Shown here: in pieces, positions 42,966-51,326 of the stretch
How the letters are laid out: each line of letters opens with the position of its first letter
Numbering within the stretch: position 1 is the stretch's first letter
Assembly: GCA_047610385.1 (NCBI GenBank)
Contig: JBLGAC010000001.1
Location: forward strand, 145,645 to 209,644
DNA from: JBOCEF01 sp047610385
GTDB taxonomy: Bacteria > Pseudomonadota > Alphaproteobacteria > Rhodobacterales > Rhodobacteraceae
DNA length: 64,000 nucleotides
Reading direction: 5' to 3'
Program-made: the position numbers and the translations under genes
The notes under the pieces: model-generated
Told to the model about the DNA's origin: nothing
Database searches by the model: none
What the model saw: the letters and a program-made list of their open reading frames with translations, nothing else

Positions 42966-43621
42966 GCGCGCTGCACCTGTCCATCCCCGGCTTTGCCTAT
43001 GGCGGCGTCCCCGTGCTGGGCCCCATCGCGTTTCAGGTGGAGGCCGGGGAAACGGTCGCGATTCTCGGCCCGTCCGGTGTCGGGAAATCCACGCTGCTGC
43101 GGCTGGCGGCGGGGCTTAGCATAACGCCCGGCGCGCGCATCACCCGGCCCGCGCGCATCGCCATGGTGTTCCAGGACCCGGTGCTGCTGCCCTGGCGCAC
43201 GGCCGCAGACAACATCGCCATCGCCGCCCGTGTCGATCCCGGCCCGGCGTTGGAGGAGGTCGGGCTGGCGGGCAAGGCGGCGATGTTCCCAAGGCAGCTT
43301 TCGGTCGGCCAGCAGCGCCGGCTGGCCTTGGCGCGGGCGCTGGCGGCGGACCCGGACCTGTTGCTGCTGGATGAGCCGTTCGTGTCGCTGGACGAAGCAT
43401 TGGCTGCTGAGATGACCGCCCTGACCGCCGATCTGCTGACCCGCCGCCGCACGACGGGCCACGGGATCGCCGCACTTCTGGTCACCCATGCAGCCGAGGA
43501 CGCCGCAGCACTGGCCACGCGCGCGCTGGCGCTGGGCGGGGTGCCTGCCACGATCCGGGCGTCAGGCCCGGTGCACCCCGGCGATGCGGCGGGCGTTCGG
43601 GCATTGATCGCCGCGGTGTGA
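42962..43621 (+). CDS. ABC transporter ATP-binding protein
   Basis: A 219-residue ATPase of the nitrate/sulfonate/taurine transporter group. Walker A GPSGVGKS is at about 36-43, the Q-loop is Gln71 in VFQDPVLLPWRT, the signature is LSVGQQ at 113-118 and Walker B LLLLDEP at 133-139, with the switch His in VTHAAED. All catalytic elements are intact. It is the last gene of the transporter operon and is followed by a long perfect hairpin at 43626-43662. Confidence 0.93.
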   Translation: MSALHLSIPGFAYGGVPVLGPIAFQVEAGETVAILGPSGVGKSTLLRLAAGLSITPGARITRPARIAMVFQDPVLLPWRTAADNIAIAARVDPGPALEEVGLAGKAAMFPRQLSVGQQRRLALARALAADPDLLLLDEPFVSLDEALAAEMTALTADLLTRRRTTGHGIAALLVTHAAEDAAALATRALALGGVPATIRASGPVHPGDAAGVRALIAAV

Positions 43622-43625
43622 TCGC

Positions 43626-43662
43626 GGTGCCCCAGATTATTCGCAGAATAATCTGGGGCACC
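43626..43662. terminator. Long perfect inverted repeat between convergent genes
   Basis: A 17-base-pair perfect stem (43626-43642 with 43646-43662) and a three-base loop GCA, starting four bases after the ATPase stop and ending three bases before the stop of the RluA-type gene. There is no U-tract on either side. It is probably a bidirectional terminator. Confidence 0.7.
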
Positions 43663-43665
43663 TGC

Positions 43666-44772
43666 TCAGCGTTTGCGTTTTTTCGGCCCCGCGCCATAGA
43701 AGATAAACGGATCGGCGGGGGCTTTGCGCACGTCCCAGCCGAAAAAGTCCCATGTCCGGGCCATATGCTCGGGCAGGTCTGCGGTCAGGGTGATCGGCTT
43801 TCCGGTGGTCGGGTGCGGAATGGTGATTGACCGTGCGTGCAGGTGCATCTTGCGCGACAGCGCACCGCCCAAGCTGGCGCCCCAGCCCTCGCCCAGGTTT
43901 TCCTGGCCCGAGCCGCCATATTTCCCGTCACCGACGATGGGATGGCCAAGCTCCGCCATATGGGCGCGCAGCTGGTGGGTGCGGCCCGTGACAGGGCGCA
44001 GGCCCATCCATGCCAGACGGTCGCCCGCGGCCTCGATCAACGCGAATTCGGTGACGGCGCGTTTGGCGCCCTCAGTCGACATGATCTCTGACGGCGAGAT
44101 GCAGCGCATCTTTTCGCCCTCGCCGCCCGGACCGCGGCCACCGGCCTTGAGCAACCCGTATTTGATCACACCAGCGGCGGGATGCGGGACCCCGGCGACC
44201 AGCGCCCAATAGATCTTGTCCGCGTCGCGGTGGCGGATGCTTTCCGACAGCGCGCGCGCGGCAGGCACGTTGCGCGCCAGAATCAAAATGCCGGAGGTGT
44301 CTTTGTCCAGCCGGTGCACCAGCCGCGGCGGGGTCGGCTTGCCGAACATCAGCGCAGGCGCGAACCCGTCAATGTGACGGTCCCCCTGCCCCGAACCGCC
44401 TTGGCACGGCAGACCCGCAGGCTTGTTCAGAACGATCATCGCGTCATCTTTGTAGATGACAGTGTTCTGGATCATCTCCCGATCTTTGTCGGAGATCTTG
44501 CCCTCGGGGTTCTGCACCTCAGGGACCGCGTCGGCCTCAGCCGCCGGGTCACCGCCAGCATAGGCCGCGCGCAACGGCGGCAGGCGGACGGTCTGGCCGA
44601 TGTCAAGGCGGGTCGATGCCTTGACCCGTCCGCCATCCACCCGAATTTCGCCTTTGCGGCACAGCTTTTCGATCTGCCCCTGAAGCAGATGCGGATGCAT
44701 CTTGCGCAGCCAACGGTCAATGCGCTGGTCCGCGTCGTCGGGGCCGATTTTGTGAAGTTCCACGCCGCTCAT
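43666..44772 (-). CDS. RluA/RluC-family pseudouridine synthase
   Basis: A 368-residue enzyme converting specific uridines in 23S rRNA to pseudouridine. An S4 RNA-binding domain spans about 14-70, and the catalytic motif HRLDKDTSG has Asp156. The later MGLRPVTGRTHQLRAHMAELGHPIVGD block is typical of the RluC group. The start overlaps the crcB stop by four bases. In related genomes the same rluC-crcB-rarA-protease-rplQ order is conserved. Confidence 0.93.
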   Translation of the reverse strand: MSGVELHKIGPDDADQRIDRWLRKMHPHLLQGQIEKLCRKGEIRVDGGRVKASTRLDIGQTVRLPPLRAAYAGGDPAAEADAVPEVQNPEGKISDKDREMIQNTVIYKDDAMIVLNKPAGLPCQGGSGQGDRHIDGFAPALMFGKPTPPRLVHRLDKDTSGILILARNVPAARALSESIRHRDADKIYWALVAGVPHPAAGVIKYGLLKAGGRGPGGEGEKMRCISPSEIMSTEGAKRAVTEFALIEAAGDRLAWMGLRPVTGRTHQLRAHMAELGHPIVGDGKYGGSGQENLGEGWGASLGGALSRKMHLHARSITIPHPTTGKPITLTADLPEHMARTWDFFGWDVRKAPADPFIFYGAGPKKRKR

Positions 44773-45161
44773 GCCGCGCCTCCGGAAAATAGTGCGCGTC
44801 CCAGGACAAGCCCCAGCGCGAGCGCCGCGATGGAGGCCGCGACCGAGCCTCCGACATAGAGCGCGGCCGATACGGCGCGCCCCTTCTCCCACATCGACAG
44901 CGCGTCGAGCGAGAAGGCCGAGAATGTTGTGAACCCACCCAGCACGCCGGTCATGGCGAAGGGCGCGTAGCGGCCCCATGCACCGGGGAACCGTTCCATC
45001 AAAGCCACCGCCACGAGGCCCATGATCAGGGACCCGAGCACGTTGACCACCACAGTCCCCCAGGGAAACCCGGGGCCGAGCAGCCGAAGCGCGGCGCGCA
45101 CGGTCAGATAGCGGAGCGACGCGCCGATCGCGCCGCCCAAGGCGACGTAAATAATGGTCAT
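44769..45161 (-). CDS. crcB: CrcB/Fluc fluoride channel
   Basis: A 130-residue four-helix membrane protein forming dual-topology dimers that export fluoride. The motifs GGAIGASLRY, GTVVVNVLGSLIMG and GGFTTFSAFSLD carry the conserved Asn and Phe residues of the pore. The ATG at 45161 gives the canonical N-terminus. No fluoride riboswitch was recognised upstream. It is the first gene of a two-gene operon with the pseudouridine synthase and is divergent from the SDR gene. Confidence 0.94.
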   Translation of the reverse strand: MTIIYVALGGAIGASLRYLTVRAALRLLGPGFPWGTVVVNVLGSLIMGLVAVALMERFPGAWGRYAPFAMTGVLGGFTTFSAFSLDALSMWEKGRAVSAALYVGGSVAASIAALALGLVLGRALFSGGAA

Positions 45162-45227
45162 CGCAGGCGCATGCGGCACCGCGGGGCATCTGTCAAGCGC
45201 AGCGAGCAGCGGCGACCGCGCGGCGCG

Positions 45228-45262
45228 GCCCATCGCGGTCCCTTCGGACCCGCATCAGGCCC
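45228..45262 (-). repeat. Dispersed intergenic hairpin repeat, copy 3 (inverted)
   Basis: Matches copies 1 and 2 on the opposite strand at 31 of 35 positions. Unlike them it lies between divergent genes (crcB and the SDR gene). The GAA loop and flanking stem with its single internal mismatch are retained, with changes on both sides of the stem. Confidence 0.65.
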
Positions 45263-45335
45263 ACCCACGCGCCCCCATTGCGCGCAGCGCCCACCCCGCC
45301 CATCATCGCCCCAAACCGATCAGGGAGAGAACCGC

Positions 45336-46103
45336 ATGACCACGAAGACCGCCATCGTCACCGGCGCCGCACGCGGCATCGGGCTTGCGACCGCCAAGCT
45401 GTTTCTGGCCGAGGGCCGCGCCGTCGCCATGATCGACCGCGACGCCGAGGCCCTGCACGACGCCGCCGCAGAGCTGGCAGCCGCCAGGCAAACCCGCGCG
45501 CATCCGATCCTGTGCGACGTGTCGATCCCCGAACAGGTCGACGCGATGATGGCTGAGGCGACCCGCGTTCTGGGCAGCATCGACGCGCTAGTGAACAATG
45601 CAGGCGTCGCCGATTTCGGCCCGATCGAGGACACCACCTTTGCCCGCTGGCGCACGGTGATGGCAACCAATCTTGATGGGGTGTTCCTGTGCAGTCAGGC
45701 CGCGACCCCTGCCTTGAAGGCGGCCAAGGGCGCGATTGTGAACATCGCCTCTATTTCAGGGCTGCGCGCGTCGACGCTGCGGGTGGCCTATGGCACGTCC
45801 AAAGCCGCGGTGATCCAGCTGACCAAGCAGCAGGCGGCCGAATTGGGCGAGTTTGGCGTCCGCGCCAATTGCGTGGCGCCGGGGCCGGTGCGCACCAAGC
45901 TGGCCATGGCGGTGCATTCCCAGGACATCATCGACGCCTATCACGATGCCATCCCGCTCAACCGCTATGGCACTGAGGATGAGATCGCCGAGGTGATCGT
46001 GTTCCTGTGCTCATCCAAGGCGAGCTACGTCACCGGGCAGGTGATCGCGTCCGATGGCGGGTTCGACAGCACCGGTGTCGGCCTGCCCGCCTTGCGCAAA
46101 TAG
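45336..46103 (+). CDS. SDR-family oxidoreductase
   Basis: A 255-residue NAD(P)-dependent short-chain dehydrogenase. The dinucleotide motif GAARGIG is at 10-16, NNAG follows the third strand, and the catalytic Ser-Tyr152-Lys156 triad is seen in IASISG and YGTSK. The C-terminal ASDGGFDSTGVG block fits the FabG-like group. AGGGAG lies upstream of the ATG. The substrate is unknown. A small stem-loop (46206-46212 with 46221-46227) follows in the 187-base gap to rarA, which converges with this gene. Confidence 0.92.
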   Translation: MTTKTAIVTGAARGIGLATAKLFLAEGRAVAMIDRDAEALHDAAAELAAARQTRAHPILCDVSIPEQVDAMMAEATRVLGSIDALVNNAGVADFGPIEDTTFARWRTVMATNLDGVFLCSQAATPALKAAKGAIVNIASISGLRASTLRVAYGTSKAAVIQLTKQQAAELGEFGVRANCVAPGPVRTKLAMAVHSQDIIDAYHDAIPLNRYGTEDEIAEVIVFLCSSKASYVTGQVIASDGGFDSTGVGLPALRK

Positions 46104-46290
46104 CGGCTGAGGCGCGGCGTCCATTCAGCGTCAGGGCTGACTGGTCGCCGCCCCAACGGCCCGCGCCGGTGCCACGCTGGCGGACCGGAAAAAGCCGCCA
46201 CATGACGCCATGTCTGAAATCATGGCGCAGACAATGATCGCCGGTCACACATGCAGGCGCGCCTGTCGATGGCGCAGGGCCATGTGACGA

Positions 46291-47631
46291 TCAGCCTTCG
46301 CCGCGTTCATTGCGCTTTTTATCAAACCACGCGACGCGCTTGGCCAAGTCCCGTTCATGGCCACGTTCCACCGGCACATAGAATCGCTGGCGCGCCATGC
46401 CGTCGGGCCAGCAGTTCTGGCCCGAGAACCCGTCTTCGGCATCGTGGTCATAAAGATATCCGGCGCCGAAGCCCTGTTCCTTCATCATCTTGGTCGGAGC
46501 GTTCAGGATGCTTTTTGGCGGCGGCAGGGACCCGGTGTCCTCAGCCGCGCGCATCGCCGCCTTCCAGCCCACATAGGCGGCGTTGGATTTGGGGGCCAGG
46601 GCCAGCGCCACCACGGCCTGGGCCAGCGCCAGTTCCCCCTCTGGACTGCCGAGGCGCTCATACGTCTCCCACGCATCCAGACATTGGCGGTGCACCTGCG
46701 GCTCGGCCAGCCCGATATCCTCAATCGCCATGCGGGTGAGACGGCGCGCAAGATAGCGCGGGTCCTCACCGCCCTTCAGCATGCGCGCCAGCCAATACAA
46801 CGACGCGTCCGCATCCGATGACCGCACCGATTTGTGCAACGCTGAGATCAGCCCGTAATGCCCATCGCCGCCTTTGTCGTACTGCGCCGCGCGCCGCGAC
46901 ACCCGGCGCGACAGCCCCGCGCGGTCAAGGGGCGCGCCGGGGTGACGGGACACTTCCTCAGCCATGTTCAGCAAGGCGCGCCCGTCGCCGTCGGCCATGG
47001 CGATCAGCGCCTCCCGCGCATCGGGGGTCAGTTTCAGCAGGGATCCGAGCAATGCCTCAGCCCGTTCCAGCACTTGGGACATGGCGGTTTCTGTCAGGCG
47101 GATCAGCACCATGACCTGCGCACGCGACAGCAAAGCGGCGTTCAATTCAAACGAAGGGTTTTCGGTGGTGGCACCGACCAGAATGATCGTGCCGTCCTCC
47201 ATATGCGGCAGGAATCCGTCTTGCTGGGCCTTGTTGAAGCGGTGGATTTCGTCGACGAACAGCAGCGTGGCGCGGCCTTGCGATCGGCGCAGCTTGGCGG
47301 CCTCAAACACTTTGCGCAGATCAGCGACCCCGGTGAAGATGGCTGAGATCTGGACAAAGCTCAGACCCCCTTCATGGGCCAGCAGCCGCGCGATGGTGGT
47401 TTTGCCGACGCCGGGCGGGCCCCACAAGATCAGCGATGACATGCGCCCCGCGGCGATCATCTCAGCCAAGGGCGCGCCGGGGCCCAACACGCCGTCTTGG
47501 CCCACCACATCCGACAGTTGCGCAGGCCGCAGCCGGTCGGCAAGCGGGCGCAGCCCTTCGGCCTTGGGGTCAACGGGGTCGGCGCCAACGGGCGGCGCGG
47601 CGGGGGTCATCCCTTGGAACAGATCTGCCAT
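46291..47631 (-). CDS. rarA: Replication-associated recombination protein A (RarA/MgsA)
   Basis: A 446-residue AAA+ ATPase that works at stalled replication forks. Walker A GPPGVGKT is at about 71-78 and Walker B LLFVDEIH at about 123-130, followed by RFNKAQQD, typical of RarA. The C-terminal block with YDHDAEDGFSGQNCWPD matches the tetramerisation domain. It begins two bases after the protease stop, so the two genes form an operon. Identification is secure. Confidence 0.96.
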   Translation of the reverse strand: MADLFQGMTPAAPPVGADPVDPKAEGLRPLADRLRPAQLSDVVGQDGVLGPGAPLAEMIAAGRMSSLILWGPPGVGKTTIARLLAHEGGLSFVQISAIFTGVADLRKVFEAAKLRRSQGRATLLFVDEIHRFNKAQQDGFLPHMEDGTIILVGATTENPSFELNAALLSRAQVMVLIRLTETAMSQVLERAEALLGSLLKLTPDAREALIAMADGDGRALLNMAEEVSRHPGAPLDRAGLSRRVSRRAAQYDKGGDGHYGLISALHKSVRSSDADASLYWLARMLKGGEDPRYLARRLTRMAIEDIGLAEPQVHRQCLDAWETYERLGSPEGELALAQAVVALALAPKSNAAYVGWKAAMRAAEDTGSLPPPKSILNAPTKMMKEQGFGAGYLYDHDAEDGFSGQNCWPDGMARQRFYVPVERGHERDLAKRVAWFDKKRNERGEG

Positions 47632-47633
47632 GA

Positions 47634-49028
47634 TCAGCGCTTGAACCGCAGTCCACCGCTGCGCCCGTCGCGCAGGATTGACACGTCCCAGGCATCGCTG
47701 CGGCGGCGCACCTCCTCCTCCAACCCGGCGGTTGAGGAAATGCTGCGGCCGTTCACCGACACGATCACGTCGCCGGCACGCCAGCCCGCGCGGCGGGCGC
47801 GCACGCCGGTTTCCAGCACCACCACACCTTCGGTCGAAACCGGCACCTTGATCTTGGCGTTCAACGCGGGGTTGAGATTGCCGATGATCAGGTCCTGAAA
47901 CGGCCCCGGATCGGTGAACTGGCGCCGGTCCGTTGGCGGGATTTCAGGCGCGGCGATCAGGGCGATCTCAGCCGTGATCATCTGGCCAGCGCGCATCACG
48001 GTGACCGGTGCGACCCCGCCGATCCCACGGGACGCGAGGCGAAATTCAAGCTCCTGCGCGCTGTTGATAGGGTCCTTGTCCACCGCCACCAACACATCGC
48101 CGCGCTGCAACCCGGCCACAGCAAAGGGGCTGAGAGGGTGCAGGTCGCGCAGCACCACGCCGCCCGCACGAGGCAGGCCCAGCCCTTCGACAAGATCACC
48201 GGTGACGGGCTGCGCCTCAATACCCGACCAAGGCCGGGCCAATTCGGCGCGACCGCCGCGGGCCTGCGCGACCACCTGCGCCACCAGATTCGACGGCACC
48301 GCAAACCCGATACCGTTCGACCCGCCACCGCGCGTCAGGATCGCGGTGTTCACACCCACCAGCGCGCCGGACATGTCAACCAACGCGCCGCCCGAATTGC
48401 CCGGATTGATCGCCGCGTCGGTCTGGATGAAATAGCCCTGCCCGTTCGGCCCGCCGGTGCGCGCCAGCGCCGACACGATGCCAGAGGTCACGGTCTGCCC
48501 CACGCCAAACGGGTTGCCGATGGCCAGCACGAGATCGCCAACCTCCACCGTGTCACTGTCCCTAAGCACGATCGCGGGCAGGTCCGAGGCGCCGGTCAGC
48601 CGAAGAACCGCCAGATCGCTGCGTTCGTCGGCCAGCACCACCTCAGCATCAAACTCGGTTTTGTCCGCCAGCACCACGCGGATTTCATCGGCGCCGCCGA
48701 CCACATGAAAATTGGACACCACCAGCCCATCTGCCGCGACGATCACGCCGGACCCGAGCGAATTCTCCATCTGGCGGGTTTTGGGCATAACCCCGCGGAA
48801 AAACCGTTCAAAGAACGGGTCCCCGGCAAAGGGCGAGGCCCGACGCTCCACAATCTTGCGCGCGTAGATGTTGACCACTGACGGCGCCGCGGCCTTCACC
48901 ACCGGCGCAAACGACAGGCTGATCTCAGCGCGGGAACCGGGCACGCGGCTGTCGGCCGCCGCGGGATGGACCAACAGACCTGCCGCCACACCAAAAGCCA
49001 TGAACATAAGCGCGATCCGGGCGAGCAT
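47634..49028 (-). CDS. Do-like periplasmic serine protease (DegP/DegQ family)
   Basis: A 464-residue exported trypsin-like protease with PDZ domains, acting in envelope protein quality control. A signal peptide ends near PAAAD (about 25). The triad is His108 (SNFHVVGG), Asp138 (ERSDLAVLRL) and Ser212 (NPGNSGGAL). A first PDZ domain (about 290-370) has GGVVLRDLHPLSPF, and a shorter second one ends the protein. The start has AAGGA upstream and a good promoter 35-62 bases before it. It is followed two bases later by rarA. Confidence 0.94.
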   Translation of the reverse strand: MLARIALMFMAFGVAAGLLVHPAAADSRVPGSRAEISLSFAPVVKAAAPSVVNIYARKIVERRASPFAGDPFFERFFRGVMPKTRQMENSLGSGVIVAADGLVVSNFHVVGGADEIRVVLADKTEFDAEVVLADERSDLAVLRLTGASDLPAIVLRDSDTVEVGDLVLAIGNPFGVGQTVTSGIVSALARTGGPNGQGYFIQTDAAINPGNSGGALVDMSGALVGVNTAILTRGGGSNGIGFAVPSNLVAQVVAQARGGRAELARPWSGIEAQPVTGDLVEGLGLPRAGGVVLRDLHPLSPFAVAGLQRGDVLVAVDKDPINSAQELEFRLASRGIGGVAPVTVMRAGQMITAEIALIAAPEIPPTDRRQFTDPGPFQDLIIGNLNPALNAKIKVPVSTEGVVVLETGVRARRAGWRAGDVIVSVNGRSISSTAGLEEEVRRRSDAWDVSILRDGRSGGLRFKR

Positions 49029-49062
49029 GGCGTGTCCTTTTCGGCAGGGGGCGTCGCGGCGC

Positions 49063-49090
49063 AGTCTATGCCCACGCAGGCCTGAGACAA
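49063..49090 (-). promoter_or_regulatory. Sigma70-type promoter of the protease-rarA operon
   Basis: On the minus strand TTGTCT (49085-49090) and TAGACT (49063-49068) are separated by 16 bases, 35 bases before the protease start and just after the rplQ terminator. Confidence 0.55.
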
Positions 49091-49104
49091 GAGGCGCAAG
49101 CGCG

Positions 49105-49141
49105 CAAAGAAAAACGCCGCCCCGGGATGCGGGGCGGCGTT
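49105..49141 (-). terminator. Terminator of the ribosomal protein superoperon
   Basis: A perfect 11-base-pair stem (49113-49123 with 49131-49141) with loop GGGATGC (read on the plus strand) is followed on the minus strand by TTTTTCTTT. It ends 61 bases after the rplQ stop. Confidence 0.9.
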
Positions 49142-49201
49142 CAGCCATGATGCGCAGCCCGGGTCGCGGCGCAGACGGCGCAGCAACCGCAGGCGCAGCG
49201 A

Positions 49202-49621
49202 TCATTCAGCGGCGGCTTCTTCGGCGGCAACGCGGGCTTTGTCGCCAGCGCCTTTGGCAGCGGTGTCACGCTCAACCAGCTCTATGATCGCCATAGGCGC
49301 CATGTCACCGTAACGGAAGCCAGCGCGCAGCACACGGGCGTAACCGCCGGCGCGCTCAGCGTAACGCGGGCCGAGGACTTCGAACAGTTTCTTGACAGCC
49401 GCGCCCTGCTTAAGACGTGAATGCGCATTCCGGCGCGAATGCAGATCGCCCCGCTTGCCAAGCGTGATCAGCTTGTCAATGATCCGCTTCATTTCTTTGG
49501 CTTTGGGAACAGTCGTCTTGATCTGTTCATGCTCGATCAATGAGACGGCCATGTTCGCGAACATCGCTTTGCGGTGTTCGGCGGTGCGGTTTAGTTTGCG
49601 GTAGCCAGAGCCATGACGCAT
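49202..49621 (-). CDS. rplQ: 50S ribosomal protein L17 (bL17)
   Basis: A 139-residue large-subunit protein lying near the exit tunnel. The N-terminus MRHGSGYRKLNRTAEHRKAM is diagnostic. The C-terminal 25 residues are an Ala/Glu-rich extension beyond the E. coli form, common in alphaproteobacteria. It is the last gene of the alpha operon, 144 bases after rpoA; that gap holds a 7-base-pair stem (49706-49712 with 49729-49735). A terminator follows. Confidence 0.98.
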   Translation of the reverse strand: MRHGSGYRKLNRTAEHRKAMFANMAVSLIEHEQIKTTVPKAKEMKRIIDKLITLGKRGDLHSRRNAHSRLKQGAAVKKLFEVLGPRYAERAGGYARVLRAGFRYGDMAPMAIIELVERDTAAKGAGDKARVAAEEAAAE

Positions 49622-49765
49622 GAGATTTCTCCGTAAGTGAGGTTTATTTTACTTTGTCCGGTCCGACTGGTCGCGGGCCTCCTTGGGGCGTCTGAGCCCA
49701 GAGACTTTCCCCACCGACCGAGGCCGGCGGGGAAATCCTTTGTTAAGATCGCGCCTGCACGGTGA

Positions 49766-50782
49766 TCAGAACTGATCTTCGTATTTGCGGGCGAGGTCTT
49801 CGATGTTCTCAGGCGGCCAATCAGGCACGTCCATCCCGAGGTGGAGACCCATGGTGGACAGGACCTCCTTGATCTCGTTCAAGGATTTGCGGCCGAAGTT
49901 CGGGGTGCGGAGCATCTCGGCTTCGGTTTTCTGGATCAGGTCGCCGATGTAGACGATGTTGTCGTTCTTCAGGCAGTTCGCCGAACGCACCGACAGCTCC
50001 AGCTCATCCACCTTCTTCAGCAGAAGGGGGTTGAACTCAAGATCGTCGGCCTCTTCCTTACGGGACACGCTGTCGGGCTCTTCGAAGTTCACAAAGACCG
50101 AAAGCTGGTCCTGCAGGATGCGCGCGGCATAGGCAACGGCGTCTTCAGGGGTGATGGACCCGTCAGTCTCGACCGAGAGCGTGAGCTTGTCATAGTCGAG
50201 CACCTGACCCTCGCGGGTCGGCTCCACTTTGTAAGACACGCGCTTGACCGGCGAGAACAGCGCGTCAACCGGGATCAGGCCAATCGGGCTGTCCTCAGTT
50301 TTCGCTTTGTCGGCGGGGACATAGCCATTGCCGGTGTTGACCGTCAGCTCCATGTGGAGCGACGCGCCCTCATCGAGATGGCAGATCACGTGCTCGGTAT
50401 TGAGGATCTCAATCCCGGCCGAGGTCTGGATGTCGCCAGCGACGACGACGCCTGGACCCTTTTTCTGGAGCGTGAGGCGCTTGGGCCCCTCGACCTCCAT
50501 CTTGACCGCGACACCCTTCACGTTGAGCACCACATCCGTCACGTCTTCTCGCACACCGGCGATCGACGAGAATTCATGCAGCACGCCATCGATCTGGATC
50601 GAGACGATCGCCGCGCCCTGAAGGGACGACAGCAGCACACGCCGCAGCGCGTTGCCGAGGGTGAGGCCAAAGCCCCGCTCCAGCGGTTCCGCGACGACGG
50701 TGGCGTTGGTCGCCGGCTCTGCGCCCGGACGAATGTCCAGACGGTTCGGCCGGATAAGTTCCTGCCAGTTTTTATGGATCAT
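49766..50782 (-). CDS. rpoA: RNA polymerase alpha subunit
   Basis: A 338-residue subunit with the dimerising N-terminal domain (NATVVAEPLERGFGLTLGNALRR) and, after a linker, the C-terminal domain that contacts UP elements and activators (LSVRSANCLKNDNIVYIGDL, then GRKSLNEIKEVL). Both are intact. It lies 140 bases after rpsK, and the gap contains a 12-13 base-pair stem-loop at 50872-50899 that may tune expression. Confidence 0.99.
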   Translation of the reverse strand: MIHKNWQELIRPNRLDIRPGAEPATNATVVAEPLERGFGLTLGNALRRVLLSSLQGAAIVSIQIDGVLHEFSSIAGVREDVTDVVLNVKGVAVKMEVEGPKRLTLQKKGPGVVVAGDIQTSAGIEILNTEHVICHLDEGASLHMELTVNTGNGYVPADKAKTEDSPIGLIPVDALFSPVKRVSYKVEPTREGQVLDYDKLTLSVETDGSITPEDAVAYAARILQDQLSVFVNFEEPDSVSRKEEADDLEFNPLLLKKVDELELSVRSANCLKNDNIVYIGDLIQKTEAEMLRTPNFGRKSLNEIKEVLSTMGLHLGMDVPDWPPENIEDLARKYEDQF

Positions 50783-50871
50783 GAGGCGTGGTCCTCCATG
50801 CCGTTCCGTCGCGGGATCCGGGCCGCGACGAATGTCCCGAGGAATCCTTGGGGTCTTCTCTCAACGGCGAA

Positions 50872-50899
50872 GGCCCGCCCCTGAAACAGGGAGCGGGCC
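50872..50899. other. Stem-loop in the rpsK-rpoA gap
   Basis: GGCCCGCCCCTG and CAGGGAGCGGGCC pair with one mismatch around the loop AAA. No U-tract follows, so it is more likely a processing or pause site than a terminator. Confidence 0.6.
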
Positions 50900-50922
50900 G
50901 GCCGGGCGCAGTCCGCAAAGCG

Positions 50923-51312
50923 TCAGACGCGACGACGCTTGGGCGGGCGGCAGCCATTGTGCGGGATCGGGGTCACGTCGCGGATCGACGTGACGGTCAG
51001 ACCGGCTGCCTGGAAAGCGCGCAGAGCGCTTTCACGACCACCGCCAGGACCCTGGATTTCCACCTCAACGGTGCGCATTCCATGCTCCATAGCCTTTTTC
51101 GCTGCGTCTTCAGCAGCGACCTGAGCGGCGTAGGGAGTGGATTTGCGCGACCCGCGGAAGCCCATCGCACCAGACGACGACCAAGAAATGGCGTTGCCCT
51201 GCGCGTCAGCGATGAGGATCTTGGTGTTGTTGAAAGAAGAGTTCACGTGGGCGACGCCCGACGAGATATTCTTCTTCTCTTTTTTCTTAGCGCGAACTTT
51301 ATCACGTGCCAT
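50923..51312 (-). CDS. rpsK: 30S ribosomal protein S11 (uS11)
   Basis: A 129-residue small-subunit platform protein. The GVAHVNSSFNNTKILIADAQ segment and the C-terminal DVTPIPHNGCRPPKRRRV are diagnostic. It starts 14 bases after rpsM in the alpha operon. The N-terminus (KVRAKKKEKKNI) is strongly basic. Confidence 0.99.
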   Translation of the reverse strand: MARDKVRAKKKEKKNISSGVAHVNSSFNNTKILIADAQGNAISWSSSGAMGFRGSRKSTPYAAQVAAEDAAKKAMEHGMRTVEVEIQGPGGGRESALRAFQAAGLTVTSIRDVTPIPHNGCRPPKRRRV

Positions 51313-51326
51313 TGATCAAGCCCCCC

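Noticed and set aside
46104..46290. Terminator between SDR and rarA
   Set aside because: A 7-base-pair stem (46206-46212 with 46221-46227) is present, but with an eight-base loop and no U-tract it is too weak to call as a terminator on its own.
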